From NCBI GenBank assembly GCA_030248195.1, contig JASAND010004061.1, forward strand, positions 37,206-101,205: 64,000 nt of DNA. The letters run 5' to 3'. How positions within the stretch are numbered: the stretch's first letter is position 1; each line of letters opens with the position of its first letter. The notes under the pieces are model-generated. The model did no database searches, had not been told where the DNA came from, and saw only the letters and a list, made by a program, of their open reading frames with translations. The translations under genes were made by a program, and so were the position numbers. Positions 1 to 11,788 of the stretch are shown here, in pieces. Source of the stretch: Trissonchulus latispiculum (taxonomy: Eukaryota > Nematoda > Enoplea > Enoplida > Ironidae).

Positions 1-1192
1 TGGTTAGGATTCAGAGAATATGAAATAAAATCAATCACAATTGGTTCCTGAAGATATGTAGCAAGCCATAACAATTGCAAAAAATGCAAATTAAAACTCA
101 GAATCTGTAAACCTTGTTTTGCTGAGATTTTCCTTCTTTCCGAGATTTTAAACCCACAGTCTGACCCCCTAAATGATAGCAGCAGCAATAAATCACTTAC
201 AGTAGATGGAGCATGGAGAATTTTTGATATTAAAATAAAGATTTCAGACTCTCAGGGCCCATGTAATAGTTTTCATTTTCTAGTTAAGATTGAACGCAAT
301 CATTGTAGTTTCAAACCTAGATCTAAGCTTGACAGAACATTACAAATATTATGAGGACACTACTACAGCGACAAGCATTTAAAAAAAACTACACGATTAA
401 GTTAAGAATATTTCTATTGATAGCTTTTTAGTAATTGTTGAAGTTTTCAGTTGGGGCAAAAATTGGTAAAACTTTGAAAAATATCCAATAACAGCAAAAA
501 AATTCCTCCAATCAAAAATACCGGGTCAAGACCGGGTCAGAGCTCCTGACCCGGTGACCCGGTCCATATAGTGACCCGAACTGACCCGGTGATCCGGTGA
601 CCCGGTGACCCGGTTTCATCTCTGGTAAGCCATAACAATTGCAAAAAATGCAAAGTAAAACTCAGAATCTGTAAACCTTGTTTTGCTGAGATTTTCCTTC
701 TTACAGAAATTTGAAACCCACAGTCTGACCCGCTCCCTCCAAAAATAATAGCAGCAGCGATTAAGCACTTACAGTAGATGGAGCATAGAGAATTTTAGAT
801 TTTAAAATAAAGATTTCAGACTCTCAGGGGCCAGGGCCCATGTAATAGTTTTCATTTTCTAGTTAAGATTCAACGCAATGATTGTAGTTTCAAACCTAGA
901 TCAAAGCTTGACAGGACATTACAAATATTATGAGGACACTACTACAACAACAAGCATTTAAAAAACTACGCGATTAAGTTAAGAATATTTCTATTGCTAG
1001 TTTTTGAGTAATTGTTGAAGTTTTCAATTGGCAAAAATTGGTAAAACTTTGGAAAATATCCTATAACAGCAAATAAATTCCTCCAATCAAAAATACCGGG
1101 TCAAGACCGGGTCAGAGCTCCTGACCCGGTGACCCGGTCCATATAGTGACCCGAACTGACCCGGTGACCCGGTGACCCGGTTTCATCTCTGG
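1..1192. repeat. Tandem duplication (about 565 bp period) with GACCCGGT clusters
   Basis: Two head-to-tail copies are visible: the landmark AAGCCATAACAATTG occurs near 64 and 627, and both copies end in GGTTTCATCTCTGG (near 612-625 and 1179-1192). Each copy ends with a dense cluster of GACCCGG/CCGGGTC words (about 522-615 and 1095-1182) that can pair with itself. Copies differ by scattered substitutions and small indels, so the duplication is not recent. No coding frame is supported. It is probably part of a dispersed non-coding repeat. Confidence 0.85.
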
Positions 1193-1285
1193 CGTGCGTC
1201 ACATAGGCATTTGCACGCTGTGGATATTGGATATTGGATCACATATTGGATCAGACTGTCTCTTGCCAAAACTATTGACGAAAGT

Positions 1286-3207
1286 TCAGACGAAATTATG
1301 CTCAGTTATGGTGACGACAGAGCTCTGCTCCCACGCTACCCTATGCTGCACTGCAAAGACGTCGAAGTACAGTTTTCCGTTTTCCGTTTTCCATGCCCAG
1401 CACAGTCCAATTGTTTAAATAACAGTTTTCGAAAGTCAACGGTTTAATGAAAGCTTTGAAAAGTTCCTTAGAAACAAAAAGCTAACTTCTAATTTAACCT
1501 ATACCTGCTGCGAAATCTCTTGGGCATGCCGCCAGAAGATCAGGGATGTCTCCTGGACCATCCTCATAACCCATATCTAGTCCCATATTGCCGAAACATG
1601 GTCTACGACTTCCGTCAGCGACCTCACACATCGGTTCAGTTTCACCACTTTCAATGGAACAGGTAGAGTTATCGTTACAGTCACCGTAGTTTAAGGTTGT
1701 ATCTATATCGAATACCGCGGGAACGTTGCATTCCGGGTCCGCTTGATTCCAACATTTTTGGTCAGCATTGAAACAGCTCACTTTGGCTAAAAAAACAATC
1801 ATTCGATGCAGGTAGATGCTAATAGCGTGTTATTGAAATACCAAACTATGACTGCGTCAGTAGCAATATACTATAAAGCTTGCCTTTTCTGAGTTATATA
1901 CTCCAGTGGACGGTCCTAGCAAGGGTTTAGCTTAACTCTGTGTTAAATTTAATTTTGGGATTTATCCATAAACTTTAGGGTTAGACTAACTCCGGGGTTC
2001 TAGGTTGAGGTTAGGACTGGAAAATAGCATATTAAGACGTAGACGCGGACCTTCAGTGACTTTTTGACCTTCAAGACACATGTGCATTGCAGTATACAAA
2101 TGGGGTGATACAACTCTCAAGCCTCACAAGACAACAGAGCACAACAATGAAAGCAAAAGGTTTCAAACTACAAAACGTTCACTTAAATTGGGCAGTTAGA
2201 TAAATTCAAAAACAAGATAACTGCGTCAAAGATTTGTTTTACTGGTAGTAATCCATTCTAAACACTTTAATCGTTTTGTAAGGGAAGCAGGCAAAGGAAA
2301 GATTGATAAGCCTGTAACGGGAGTTCAGTTAATGGTCCCGTGGTGTAGTGGATAGCATGTCTGACTCCGGAGCAGAAGGGCCGTGGTTCGATCCCCGGCG
2401 GGACCAATTCTTTACTTTCAATGGTGAGTGAAAAGCTGAACCTCCCTCTTCCCTTCTCTCTTCTAGGTCCTGGTTTCGTGGCTACGAGGGTGCCTGACGC
2501 TTCCCGTTCGGGCTTGTCCTTGGTTTCGTCTTGGTCCACCAGCCCTGGTAGAAGCGCGACAGTTTCAACAATTGATCAATGTGATTTAGGTGATGTGTAA
2601 ATTAACTTCGCTTTCAGTGATGATCACAAACAGCAACCATTAGCAAATTAACGTTAATTAGTCAGTCTGAGTATAATTCTTGTGTATGTCGGAAGCGCCA
2701 TTAGGCCATTTATTATATGACCATTTAATGCTTTATTTCACCGAATAAATACCGTAACTTGTACCAGTAAATCATATAATTTACTAGTCTTTATTAGGGA
2801 AGGTATTTAGGGACTTTTAGTTTTTTTTGATTAAGTTGCCGCTAGGTAGGACTAATACTAAGCACCTGCTTTCGTTTCGTTATTTAAGTGCAGGTTTAGT
2901 AAACCGGCAGTTAATAACTGCTTAGCCAACTGAGTCCTCATGTGATTCCGCGGGATTAGTGCAAATCGGAATTCAAATTTGCGCATTGCATTCAATTTTC
3001 ATGGTATATTTCTTGTTCAAAAAATCCACAGATGCAGTGCGAAATAATTAAATTAGAGTGGCCTGAATTCTCAGGGAACAGATATTGTTAATAATTCTTA
3101 CTTTGGAAATAGAGACAGTCCGGAAGTGCGTCAAGGTTGATAATGTCGACAGCAAGTGCTAAGCTGGCTGCGGACAGTACCCAAATCGTTGGCTGAAGAT
3201 TCCACAT
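1286..3207 (-). CDS. Small secreted cysteine-rich protein, three-exon model
   Basis: Exon 1 (3207-3102) starts with a signal peptide: MWN, then a hydrophobic stretch ending SLALA, predicted cleavage near residue 19-20. It ends A|GTAAGA. Exon 2 (1786-1505) follows a T-rich tract and AG, keeps the frame (phase 1) and encodes about ten cysteines in an acidic context (KCW, ECN, GDC, STC, PMC, PCF, AAC), as expected for a disulfide-rich extracellular protein. It ends CAG|GTATAG. A candidate last exon (1350-1286) follows TCTTTGCAG in matching phase and stops after 21 codons, giving about 150 residues. Exons 1 and 2 are well supported by reading frame, phase and splice signals; exon 3 is weaker. If the second donor is not used, the frame stops at 1494. 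I do not recognise the family. Intron 1 holds a tRNA-derived SINE. Confidence 0.62.
2334..2405 (+). tRNA. tRNA-Arg(CCG)-like sequence, probably a SINE head
   Basis: A 72-base cloverleaf-like sequence: acceptor GGTCCCG pairs with CGGGACC, the A box is TGGTGTAGTGG, the B box GGTTCGATCC, and the anticodon arm TCTGA-CTCCGGA-GCAGA puts CCG at the anticodon. The T stem has mismatches and the anticodon stem ends in an A-G mismatch. Non-tRNA sequence follows to about 2555, ending in CTGGTAGAAGCGC. That favours a tRNA-derived SINE over a functional tRNA gene. It lies inside intron 1 of the minus-strand secreted-protein gene. Confidence 0.5.
2406..2560 (+). mobile_element. Body of tRNA-derived SINE
   Basis: This stretch directly follows the tRNA-like head. 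It ends in a CCAGCCCTGGTAGAAGCGC block whose reverse complement recurs near 3915-3935, as expected if both are ends of dispersed copies. No internal gene is seen. Confidence 0.4.
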
Positions 3208-3240
3208 CTTGGTTTAGTGATGTAGAATGAGTTCGGTCTG

Positions 3241-3250
3241 CCCTTTTATA
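3241..3250 (-). promoter_or_regulatory. TATA box of the secreted cysteine-rich gene
   Basis: On the minus strand the sequence reads TATAAAAGGG, 33 bases upstream of the exon 1 ATG. An initiator-like CTCATTC lies in between at the usual spacing from a TATA box, so the 5' leader would be very short. Its position directly before a signal-peptide ATG supports both calls. Confidence 0.65.
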
Positions 3251-3587
3251 CATGTGGCACAGCTGTGACTGGAATGCACTTAGGTGTCTGTTAGTTCAGA
3301 AATAATGTAGACGGAATTTCGTAGGCTGAGTTTGTGGCGGAATTCTGTGGGCTGAGCTTGTAGAGGTAGGGCACAATCTTATCAAGGAATAGTTCTGAAT
3401 TAAAAATAGTCTGAAAATGCAGAAAACGTGTCTGAACAGAATTCTTAGACTGTCTGGAAAGAGTTTAGAAGTGATTGTAAATCTGAAATATGCAATAAAC
3501 GCTTGCTAAAGAGACTGACTGGTAGCGCAGAAAGAACTGAAGTAACCGGACATGTCTAGAAAGCTTTAAACCCGGTTCATATTTTTT

Positions 3588-3672
3588 GTGCGTTTTTGCT
3601 TTGTGCTTTTGTCCTTTGTGTTTTTGTCCTTTGTGCTTTTGTCCTTTGTGCTTTGTGCTTTGTCCTTTATGC
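3588..3672. repeat. Minisatellite of CTTTTGTCCTTTGTG-type units
   Basis: Imperfect tandem repeats built from TTTTGTCCTTTGTG and the shorter CTTTGTG. No coding potential. The surrounding 3251-3911 shows no gene. Confidence 0.85.
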
Positions 3673-3911
3673 TCACGATGATGCGTTTATACTTCTCGTG
3701 AGGACAGAAATGCACAAGTCACGAGACCTGGTAATGAGACTTTGTACATAGAATATATTGATATTTAATGTTGAAATTATGATGTTGTAAGTGCGATTTT
3801 GGTTGACCCATAAGGGTGAAAAGTGGAAAAATCTTCCCTCCCTGGTTGTTGTTCCCCAAGCATGTCTAGAATATGTCTTGAAATGATGTTATGATGAACT
3901 TTTGGGGGGTT

Positions 3912-5210
3912 GTAGCGCTTCTACCAGGCCTGGAGTTTGATTTTTGTGATAGTGACACTATTTTTGCATAATTGCATTGTTATTTTGAATTTTAATTCAC
4001 GAATTTGGAATCTGGCATCTATGGTTTTGTTTTTGAATTGTAATAGTATTTCTTTATGAGCCGAATCTCTGTGATGTGCAATGTGTACTTAAATTTTGTG
4101 TACGTACGTATTCATTTTAATTTTCTTTGAAACTATAGTTAATCTCTGTGTTTAGTTTATACGAACTGGTATTCTTTTGTTTTGTTTTTGCGATCCTAGA
4201 ATTTATCTTAGTTTAGTCAGTTTTTGAACCTGTATTTCTGTTATAACTATGCCGTATGTTAATCAAAATTTTTCGTATTTTTCTACTGGTTATATATGCC
4301 TATTTTTGCTCATACTATGTACAGTGCTTTATTTGAGGAATCATTCCATTTTGCCTTATTATTCCTGCCATATACATATGCCATTTATTGTCGAAAAACC
4401 CAGTGACGTTATCGTCATATGAAAATACAAAATTTGACCATGGGAGGGTGGGTTTTTCTTCCCATAGGACCTCCACCTAACGGTGTGTATTTTCATGGTT
4501 GTTTTATTATTATGATTATTATTATCATAGGCAGTTTGCCTTGTTGAGCGAAGGCCTGATAAACCCTAGCTCAGCTTGGTTAAACATTTAAATTTAATTA
4601 ATATTTTATCTGAAAGTTCAACTTATCTTTTGTTATCATTTATTAACACACTCGTTTGACTATACATTCCAAAGGAGGGTAACTCCTCTTTCCCATAAGT
4701 TACTTTTGGAAAGTCGTATGTATTTTCATATTAAGCTACTTACAAACTCAGTAATACTACGGTTCTACTTTAATACGTGTCTTTTTGCTAAATACGTACG
4801 TCTAATTATGTCATTCTTTGTGCTTTAATTTTTGACTGTTACTAGCACTTCATAGTGTCTGGTATATGCTTAATCACTGTAATATGTAGTATTTAATCAT
4901 TTGTTTTTCTGTGTTTTTCTTATACGTGTGTAGTTAGTTTTGACTAGTTTAATCTAGAGCTTGCAGTTATCAGTTGTACTGTTTTGTACTAGTAGCATCA
5001 TTGCTTTGTATTGCATGTACTTGTCCAGCTCACGTACCAGTTCGCCATTTGTACAGTGATCCTCTCGGGAGTTCGGATAGCGAGCCCTGGGGAGATGTAA
5101 CGGATCAAAGTGACACACGGTTCCGTTGCTGGCGGTTGTAGCTAGCATAGCTACCCGCTTGGCTTATCATAACGTCATCACCTTGGGCTGGGACACGTTT
5201 GCAAGTTAGT

Positions 5211-5250
<40 letters not shown>

Positions 5251-5903
5251 TTTAGTGCAAGACACGTTAGCTCCCCCAATGTGTATGTATGGGATTGGGT
5301 GGGTTCCCCCCTTCGTGACTTGGGAGCTACGTGATTGAGGGAAATTTCCACTAGGGGGCGCTCGTGGGAGGGTCCAGCCCAACACTCGTTTCCCCCCTTC
5401 ATTATTGTATATTTCTGTCACCGTGAGCGCTTGCTATTGTTACGTCATTTCTCCCCCTATTTACCGTGTAAATATTCAGTGTCTCCCTCAGCTCTCCCTA
5501 GAGCTTGGTACGTTGGTTGGCCCGTCCAACCTTGTCAGCTGCAACTGTAAGTTAGTGTTTGTCTGTTGTTTGTGTGTTTGAGGGTTCAACCCAGTTTTTT
5601 ATACTGTTATTATATAACTATAATTACTTGTTGTTTCATCCTTTTATTAAAGTGTATTTAGTTAGGGTTTGCATTTCTACTGAGCTCCTGCTAGGTAGGT
5701 AGATTAATTCTGAGTGAGTGAGAGTGCGAGTCATCTCGCCCTTAGGATTGGATCTGCCCCTGCGTATTTATCTGGCGAGGCTGTCGCGACCGTCTCCTGT
5801 AGTCGGTCAGTTATCCATCTGTGCCACGGTCTCCTAGTCCGTTACGTTTGGGCGTGGTAACGGTGTTAGTACGTAGGAAAACCTACTAGCCCCGCTACAT
5901 TGT
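3912..5903 (+). mobile_element. Possible solo LTR
   Basis: The stretch begins TGTAGCGC and ends CCGCTACA, so it has complementary TGTAGC/GCTACA ends, and it contains a late TTATTAAAG polyadenylation-like signal. No open frame is convincing. No matching target-site duplication was found, and the first 20 bases also match the end of the SINE at 2540-2560, so the left boundary could be something else. Low confidence. Confidence 0.25.
5204..5254. repeat. (TTAG)n microsatellite
   Basis: About ten consecutive GTTA/TTAG units. The motif is one base short of the common animal telomere repeat TTAGGG and has no GGG, so it is read as a simple repeat. Confidence 0.9.
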
Positions 5904-6103
5904 TACAATTGTCACAATGGGAAAGACAAAATGTTTTGGGTTTGTGCAAGAAAATACTATTGGGAAACATTATCCACCGATTGTACAAGATACGTACAGG
6001 CATTATTGATATGTGAGGCTAGTCACTCGGGACCGATGAAGACTCAGACATAATAAAAATCTTTTGCCAGTGGAGGCTCCTTGGATGTCCATGGATGTTA
6101 TGT

Positions 6104-6708
6104 TGTAGAATATTTCCTTGATTTCATTCAAAATTATGCAAAAGTGAGTGCTGACTTTATGCAAATCAACCTAAATTACTCTTTTGTGTACGGTCCAAGG
6201 CCGGAGATAGCTAATTCGTCTCTCTCTCAAATTTGGGCGCAATTCTATTCAGTATTAAATTTTGTACTCTTACGGAGCGGCGGTTTGGGCGCCCTTTTTC
6301 TTCTATGCTAGTTTGGGGTGCCTAACCGGGCACAAATTCTGGGGTGGTTTATTGGGGTCATCTCCCCTCTTCCATCTTGCCCTAACGTTTGTTCCAATCC
6401 CTTATATATTTTGTTTCGGTAATAAATGTTTGGGGTGCTTGCCCTATTTCGTGTTCATGTCCATTTTTTATAAAATTATTTGAACTGATGTGAATATTAT
6501 TTTTGTATTTTGAACTCTGGTTAGATTTGGTATTTTGTTTAAAAGGAGAATAAACTCGTGTTATTTAAACTTTAGGGCGTTGTCGTCGTTTATTTCTAGT
6601 CGGTTAGCGATTAAGTAAGGGAATATCAGACATATTACACACTCAACCTCGAACCTTTAATCTTTATTGCAATCTAAATTACTTTACTGAATATTTTCAT
6701 ATTTTACA
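6104..6708 (+). repeat. 5' LTR of copy 1 (605 bp)
   Basis: It starts TGTAGAAT, ends TTTTACA and is followed directly by AACTGGCGACCG. Its first 24 bases and last 105 bases recur at 15694-15825. A GAATAAACT polyadenylation-like signal lies near 6549. Confidence 0.75.
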
Positions 6709-6711
6709 AAC

Positions 6712-6724
6712 TGGCGACCGTAAC
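6712..6724 (+). promoter_or_regulatory. Primer binding site
   Basis: TGGCGACCGTAAC follows the 5' LTR after a few bases. The other LTR element has TGGCGACCGT at the same place relative to its own LTR (near 53992-54003, minus strand). This matches the layout of a minus-strand primer site complementary to a tRNA 3' end in CCA. The tRNA was not identified. Confidence 0.7.
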
Positions 6725-6736
6725 TTTTGAGTAAAT

Positions 6737-9182
6737 ATGTCTGATTCTTCCCCCCCCCCCGATTTACTCGCAACCTCAAAAAATTGCGTGACGGCACTGC
6801 CCGACTTTTTTCGGAATTACCAACCAGGCAAGCACCCAAAACGTCTGATAGTTTTTTAAACCAACAATTTTTTCAAAAACGTTGGTCTACAAATTTGGGG
6901 GGAATTGAGTTGGGAGGTTAAACCCCCCCCCCCAAATTTCTGGGGGTGCTGGCGTATCTGCACGGTTGTCAGTAGGGGAGGTGGGGGGACAGAGTCTCCC
7001 CCAAAATTTTCAAAATTTTTCCCAAAATTTCTAGAATCCCCCCCAGAATTTTAACGATCTCCCCCAAAATTTTGGGGCTGTTGGGGGGTTAGATAATGTT
7101 GTGGGTGTGCCTAGGTGTACCTCAGTGGAGGTGTTGGGGGGATCAAATCCCCCCAAAATTTGCAAAATCCCCGCCAAAACTCGGAAAATCCCCCCCAAAA
7201 TTCTCAGAATCTCCCCCAAAATCCCATAAATTCCCCCCAAAATTTTCAGAACCCCCTCAAATTTCTCAGACTCTCCCCCAAAATTTTTCAAATAATCCAC
7301 CCCATTTTAGTTTGCAGATTCCTCAATCTGCACCTTCCCAAGTTATAATTTCGTCCCCAAATTCTGAGTTCGATCAATTACAGGGGGAACTCCCCCAACC
7401 CCAAAATCAAGATTTTTCTCAACCAGAAAATTTGGAAAATAGACTCCCCCAAAATTCAGTCCCCTCACCTACAATTTTTCGGGGGGGTGTCCGCCCCCCT
7501 ACCCCCCCTCGCACCAGACGCAATTTTACTGCTGGAGAAATTTTCCCCGTTGGGAAAACCTCCAGCAGTAATCTTAATTTTTCTGGTGCTTTGCAAAATA
7601 CTTGGAGGGTACCCACTGAGTTACCCCTATCAAATTTGCACCCCTCCCAACCTATAAGGGCTGTCCCTCCCCAAAATTTGGAGCAGAATTATACACAGAG
7701 CCAGAGGGAGACCCGGGTAAAAACGCTTGGGGGGCCAGTTTCTGCACCCTCACAAATTATTTCCCAACCTGCAGAAAAATCCACCACCCCCCAACATTCA
7801 GAAAATTCAAATTTTCGGCGTGATTTTGATAATTTTATTTCCCCCCGGTTTGACGCTGCCAAGGCGGCTCAAGAAGTCGTTTCTACTTTATTGGGTTCGG
7901 GGGAAGCCCCCCCTAAATTATCGGCACCCCCCCGAAAAAACGTATTCTCAGCCAAAAAGATCCCAAAATTCTACTAATATTCGTAATGGTGTGGGTTTTT
8001 CTTCTGAACAGGCAGGTGGGGGGCGCCCCCCCAAAACCATGGGGTTTTTCAATCCACCCAAATTCAGGCTACGGGTGGCCAACCTCCCCTTAATTCGGGT
8101 GATTCCGAAGCAGGGTCGGTGTATGATTCTGCTTATAGTCAAAATTCTGTGGTTATGGTCCGAACTGGAGGGGACCCCATACCCCCCTCTCTTCGTATCT
8201 ACCCCAGCCCGTCCATTCTGGGGAAAATTTTCAAAATTTTCAAAATACATATGTAAACGGGTCTACAACCCGAATGCCCCGGCCTTCTCACACTGGTGGG
8301 ATCACCTTTCCCCGGGACCAGTACGGAAATTTGTTGCCAAATCAACAGACCGCCCCTTCCTACGTTCAAATTCAAAAAACCCCAATTTGTCATGGGGGCC
8401 CCTCTGCTCCACCTTTGTATTATACTCAGCCCCCTCCCTCTTCACCCTTGCAAGTTCCCCCTCCTACATCTCAAAATCCACCATTGGCCTCCCCAGAAAG
8501 GTTGGCCAACCAAAATTTTTTGAACCAAGGGGATCCATGCTATTACCCTGTCCAAACGAGGTCTTATGGCCAACATTTGTATGAGGGTATTCAAATTGCA
8601 GCCCCAGAACCCCATATGCAGCAACAATTGCCCCAACTGCGCTATCAGCCCCCAACTCCACAGCATCCTGAGGGCCAATATTTCATACGTATCCCAGCAA
8701 ATTTTAACTATGACCGTCTGGAACAACAAGTTTTCGAAAATCCAGTAATTCGTGAACTGGATAATAATTATTTGTGGGAATGGTCCCAACAGAATTTACC
8801 CCCACTACAAGTTCCTCCAATTTTACCGCAGCGGGTCCCCAATAATCCCTATTATATGGCGGAGATGGTGGCCTCGCATGCTTGTGCGGCTGATTATGTC
8901 TCAGAAAATCGCCTTGCAGGACCGACTGAAGTTCCGCGGCAGCAAGAGCAGCGCACACCCGCGCTTCCCCCGAGGGGAGGTAAAGGTGTAGCGTTGGCTC
9001 CTGCTGGGGGCGCCCCTTCTTCGGGAGGTTAGCCCTCAGTACAGCAAGATTTTGTCGCGGGGCCTCCTTCGGCGCCTGCCCAGCCGTATCAGGCCTGTGA
9101 ACAGTCACCACCTCCCCCTGCCCCTTCTCAACAAAATTCAAATTCACCTCCTCCCTCAAAATTTTCTGGGTCACCTTCATCT
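6737..9182 (+). pseudogene. gag N-terminal proline-rich region, broken
   Basis: An ATG at 6737 (MSDSS...) sits just after the primer site; the minus-strand copy also begins gag with MSD. A long Pro/Gln/Asn-rich, low-complexity region follows, open in one frame at 7096-7977 (repeated PPKF/PPKN-type units) and in another at 8274-9032. The region therefore needs at least one frameshift between about 7970 and 8270, and a TAG at 9030 interrupts the frame that leads into the capsid part. Such disordered Pro-rich N-termini are uncommon in gag. The role is not known. G and C homopolymers may favour indels here. Confidence 0.55.
8961..8982 (+). other. Hairpin module inside gag
   Basis: Stem GCTTCCCC, a three-base loop CGA and stem GGGGAGGT, followed by AAAGG. 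It matches the stem of the 3' modules although it lies in the gag frame. The minus-strand element has a less perfect version in the same part of gag (about 52868-52905). Confidence 0.55.
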
Positions 9183-10736
9183 GTGGGTACCCATACAAAT
9201 TATTCAGTCAATAATGTGGGTAAAAAACCGGGAATCCCAAAAAGCCCTCGACACCTAACCCTCACTACTATGGAAGCTACCGATATTTCGGTCCCAAAAT
9301 TTGACACGGGTCTTTTTCGTTACTACCTAGAAGTTTTGCAGGATGCTCCTCGGTATGACCCAAAATACGAATATTTTGAAGACTGGCTACCCCAATTTGA
9401 ATCGGCTGTGGCAGTTCATGCAGTTCCTCAGGGCCAGTGGGGGCGCCTCCTTTGGAACAAATTAACAGGAAAAGCTCAAATTTTTGCTTCTCGCTGTGGC
9501 CCACAGGTCGTCGAGTCCTATTCAGGATTTTTGGATTTAATCAAATCGCAATTTCCAAAACCGCAACTCTCGCAGCGGGAGCGGCTCTCTTCATTTGCAC
9601 ACCGAAAGCAACTTCACAACGAGTCCGTTCAACACTTTATCTCAGAATTACAGGCTATGGCCCTCGACCTGTGGGATACGCTGGAGGAGCGTGAACAAGA
9701 ATGTGTTCAACAAGTTTTTGCGGGGGTGCACGATAAATTTGCTTCAGCTTTGGCTTCTCTTTTTCTCCATGAGCGACCCACTATGCAAGATGTCCGTCGG
9801 GTCATTGATCGTTTAGAGTCTCGGGAGGCCCGTCCGCCGGAGGGAGACACTCTCTCCTATGACCTGCCAATTTATTACGTTGAAGATAGGGGTACCGACA
9901 AGAAAAAACAGTCCTCAAAAAATTCAGACACTCCCTAACAGTCTAACCTTGAGGTGGCAGCTGCTCGCCTGGGTTTTCGTGAATTAAAAGACTGGTTTGA
10001 ACAACATATCCAGGAAGCCTTGAGCAAGTGGGAGGAAGAAAAACAGAAAAAGCCCCCGTGTAAATACTGTAAAAAAAGCGGTCACGCACCGGAAAATTGT
10101 TGGGAACGATACCCCTCAAAGGCTCCCCCAAATTATAAAAACCGTCCCCTACCTGAGAGGGTTGATCACGTGGCCCATTCATCAAATACGTACCCTGTTC
10201 AATATTCTGGATTACCGGTATACCAGCAGCAATATCCCCCCATAAATTATGTCCCGGTTCCTCTTTTTTCACAGTACGCCCCCCTACCTCCCAACCCGCC
10301 CCCAGTTCAATTTTCTGCTTCTGCTCCGGTCCTTCCAACCCCATCAAACTTGGGAACTCAGGGTGGCCATGTCGGAGGACAAAATTCTCAGCCAAGGCTA
10401 ATTTCAGCTCCGGCCACTACAACCCCGGCCCCATACCAACGTACAGTACATATGCAAAATGCAGGTGTTCCGGAACTCTCTCAAAATTTTGTACGAGCCT
10501 CGGATTCCGGGGTTTCAGCTCCTGCTGCACCTTCTTCTCCTAGGAGGGCGCCTCTGTCTTCACATGGAGTTACTGCCGAGCAGGTTTATCAAATTCTGAC
10601 TCAATTTCAAGTCGGGGTGGTTTCCGATCTGGCTGGTGGTGAAGCTTCAAAAGGGGGGGGGTGGACCCTACCGTATTTGGCTCCAATCCGCCTGAGTCAG
10701 TTGGTTCATCAAATTTTCAACATTTCGATTTAACTA
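9183..10736 (+). pseudogene. gag capsid and nucleocapsid
   Basis: Structural protein that would assemble the retrotransposon particle and bind its RNA. From about 9271 the frame reads as a helical capsid domain (landmarks YFEDWLPQFE, ASRCGPQVVESY, DLWDTLEEREQECVQQ), typical of Ty3-type gag. A zinc knuckle, C-X2-C-X4-H-X4-C, lies at 10059-10100, followed by a Pro/Tyr-rich tail. A TAA at 9936-9938 interrupts an otherwise continuous frame; the minus-strand copy is open at this point, so the stop is a point mutation. The frame ends in the overlap with the protease frame, after a nine-G run at about 10653. Confidence 0.78.
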
Positions 10737-11788
10737 TGATGGAGGCCCAATTGTCAAATGTTTTTTCAAAAGTGGTTCATAATTTTACTACCTTGTGGGC
10801 TATACAAAGGGATACTTTTGATTTTATGCAAGAATATTATCACGTTCTTTTAAATCAAATGCAGGAAATGGCAACTTTACTAAAGTGTCTATGTCCAAAT
10901 CAGTCAGAATACGACTCCATTTCATTTGTCGAAAAACAATCACCTCCCTCTTGGACCGCGGGGTTTTCTTCCATTTTCGGGGGTGCGACTGCCCCTTGCC
11001 GCCACCGGCCCGAACATGTTTCTGTAGGGACAGAAACTGAGGAACCTGTCAGTCCAATGGCACCGCAGGAGCTTGAAAAACCCCAACTAGAAGATCTGAC
11101 ATCAGATGTAGTAACGCCGGGAGGGCACACCGAAATTGAATCCGAGCCAGTACCGGTAGCAGCAGATAGTATCCCAGCCATAGTCGTTACCTCCGTGGGG
11201 ACCAAAATTTTGACTATTATTGATTCCGGAGCAGCAATATCCATTGTCAGTCCCCGGACAGTTAAGAGAATATTGAAGGGGGGCGCCAATGTTCGATTTC
11301 AGAAAAAGGATCCCATCATCGCAGTGGCATCTAACGACACGCCGTTAAACATTACTGCCAAAGTTTTTATAATTTTCACGGTGGGGCGTAAAGAATATGG
11401 GTGGTTTTTTCATATGGTTCCTAACTTTTCTCGTGAGATTTTAATAGGAACTGATTTCATGAAACGTTTTCACTGGGACTTGTTATTTTCTACTAATGAA
11501 GTAAACATGCAAGGAATACACCACCCATTATTGTCATCAGACGAAATTCGGTCAGAATTTATAGCAAATTGGTGTGCCGACGCGCCTGCGGTGATGTATA
11601 CAAATGTGGGGATACTTCCATCCTTAGGGGTTCGGCCCCCACCCCCCTTGCTGTCCGGGGTCCGACAAGAAGGCCTGCATCTTGAAATTTCAAAAGAGGG
11701 GGTAGACACCCCTCCAGTAACCCCAACAACTCCTAGTCATTTAGTCCAACCCTCCCTGTCCCAAGTTAATTTTCGAAAGAGGGGGTAA
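10661..11788 (+). CDS. Retropepsin-like aspartic protease frame
   Basis: A 375-codon frame overlapping the end of gag in the -1 frame, so expression would need -1 ribosomal frameshifting or a spliced message. The catalytic motif DSGA lies at about residues 188-191 (11222-11233), and the partner ILIGTDF near 260-266 marks the second half of a retropepsin fold. The enzyme would act as a dimer to cut gag. The first 150 residues look like a linker. The frame stops at 11788 (VNFRKRG then stop) with no reverse transcriptase after it. This frame is intact, unlike gag upstream. The same domain occurs broken at 50177-50778 on the minus strand. Confidence 0.78.
   Translation: MDPTVFGSNPPESVGSSNFQHFDLTMMEAQLSNVFSKVVHNFTTLWAIQRDTFDFMQEYYHVLLNQMQEMATLLKCLCPNQSEYDSISFVEKQSPPSWTAGFSSIFGGATAPCRHRPEHVSVGTETEEPVSPMAPQELEKPQLEDLTSDVVTPGGHTEIESEPVPVAADSIPAIVVTSVGTKILTIIDSGAAISIVSPRTVKRILKGGANVRFQKKDPIIAVASNDTPLNITAKVFIIFTVGRKEYGWFFHMVPNFSREILIGTDFMKRFHWDLLFSTNEVNMQGIHHPLLSSDEIRSEFIANWCADAPAVMYTNVGILPSLGVRPPPPLLSGVRQEGLHLEISKEGVDTPPVTPTTPSHLVQPSLSQVNFRKRG

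Noticed and set aside
1172..1447. 91-codon plus-strand frame
   Set aside because: It starts in the GACCCGGT repeat and overlaps the minus-strand candidate exon; no signature.
5204..5254. TTAG array as interstitial telomere repeat
   Set aside because: Units lack the GGG of TTAGGG and the tract is short. Treated as a microsatellite.
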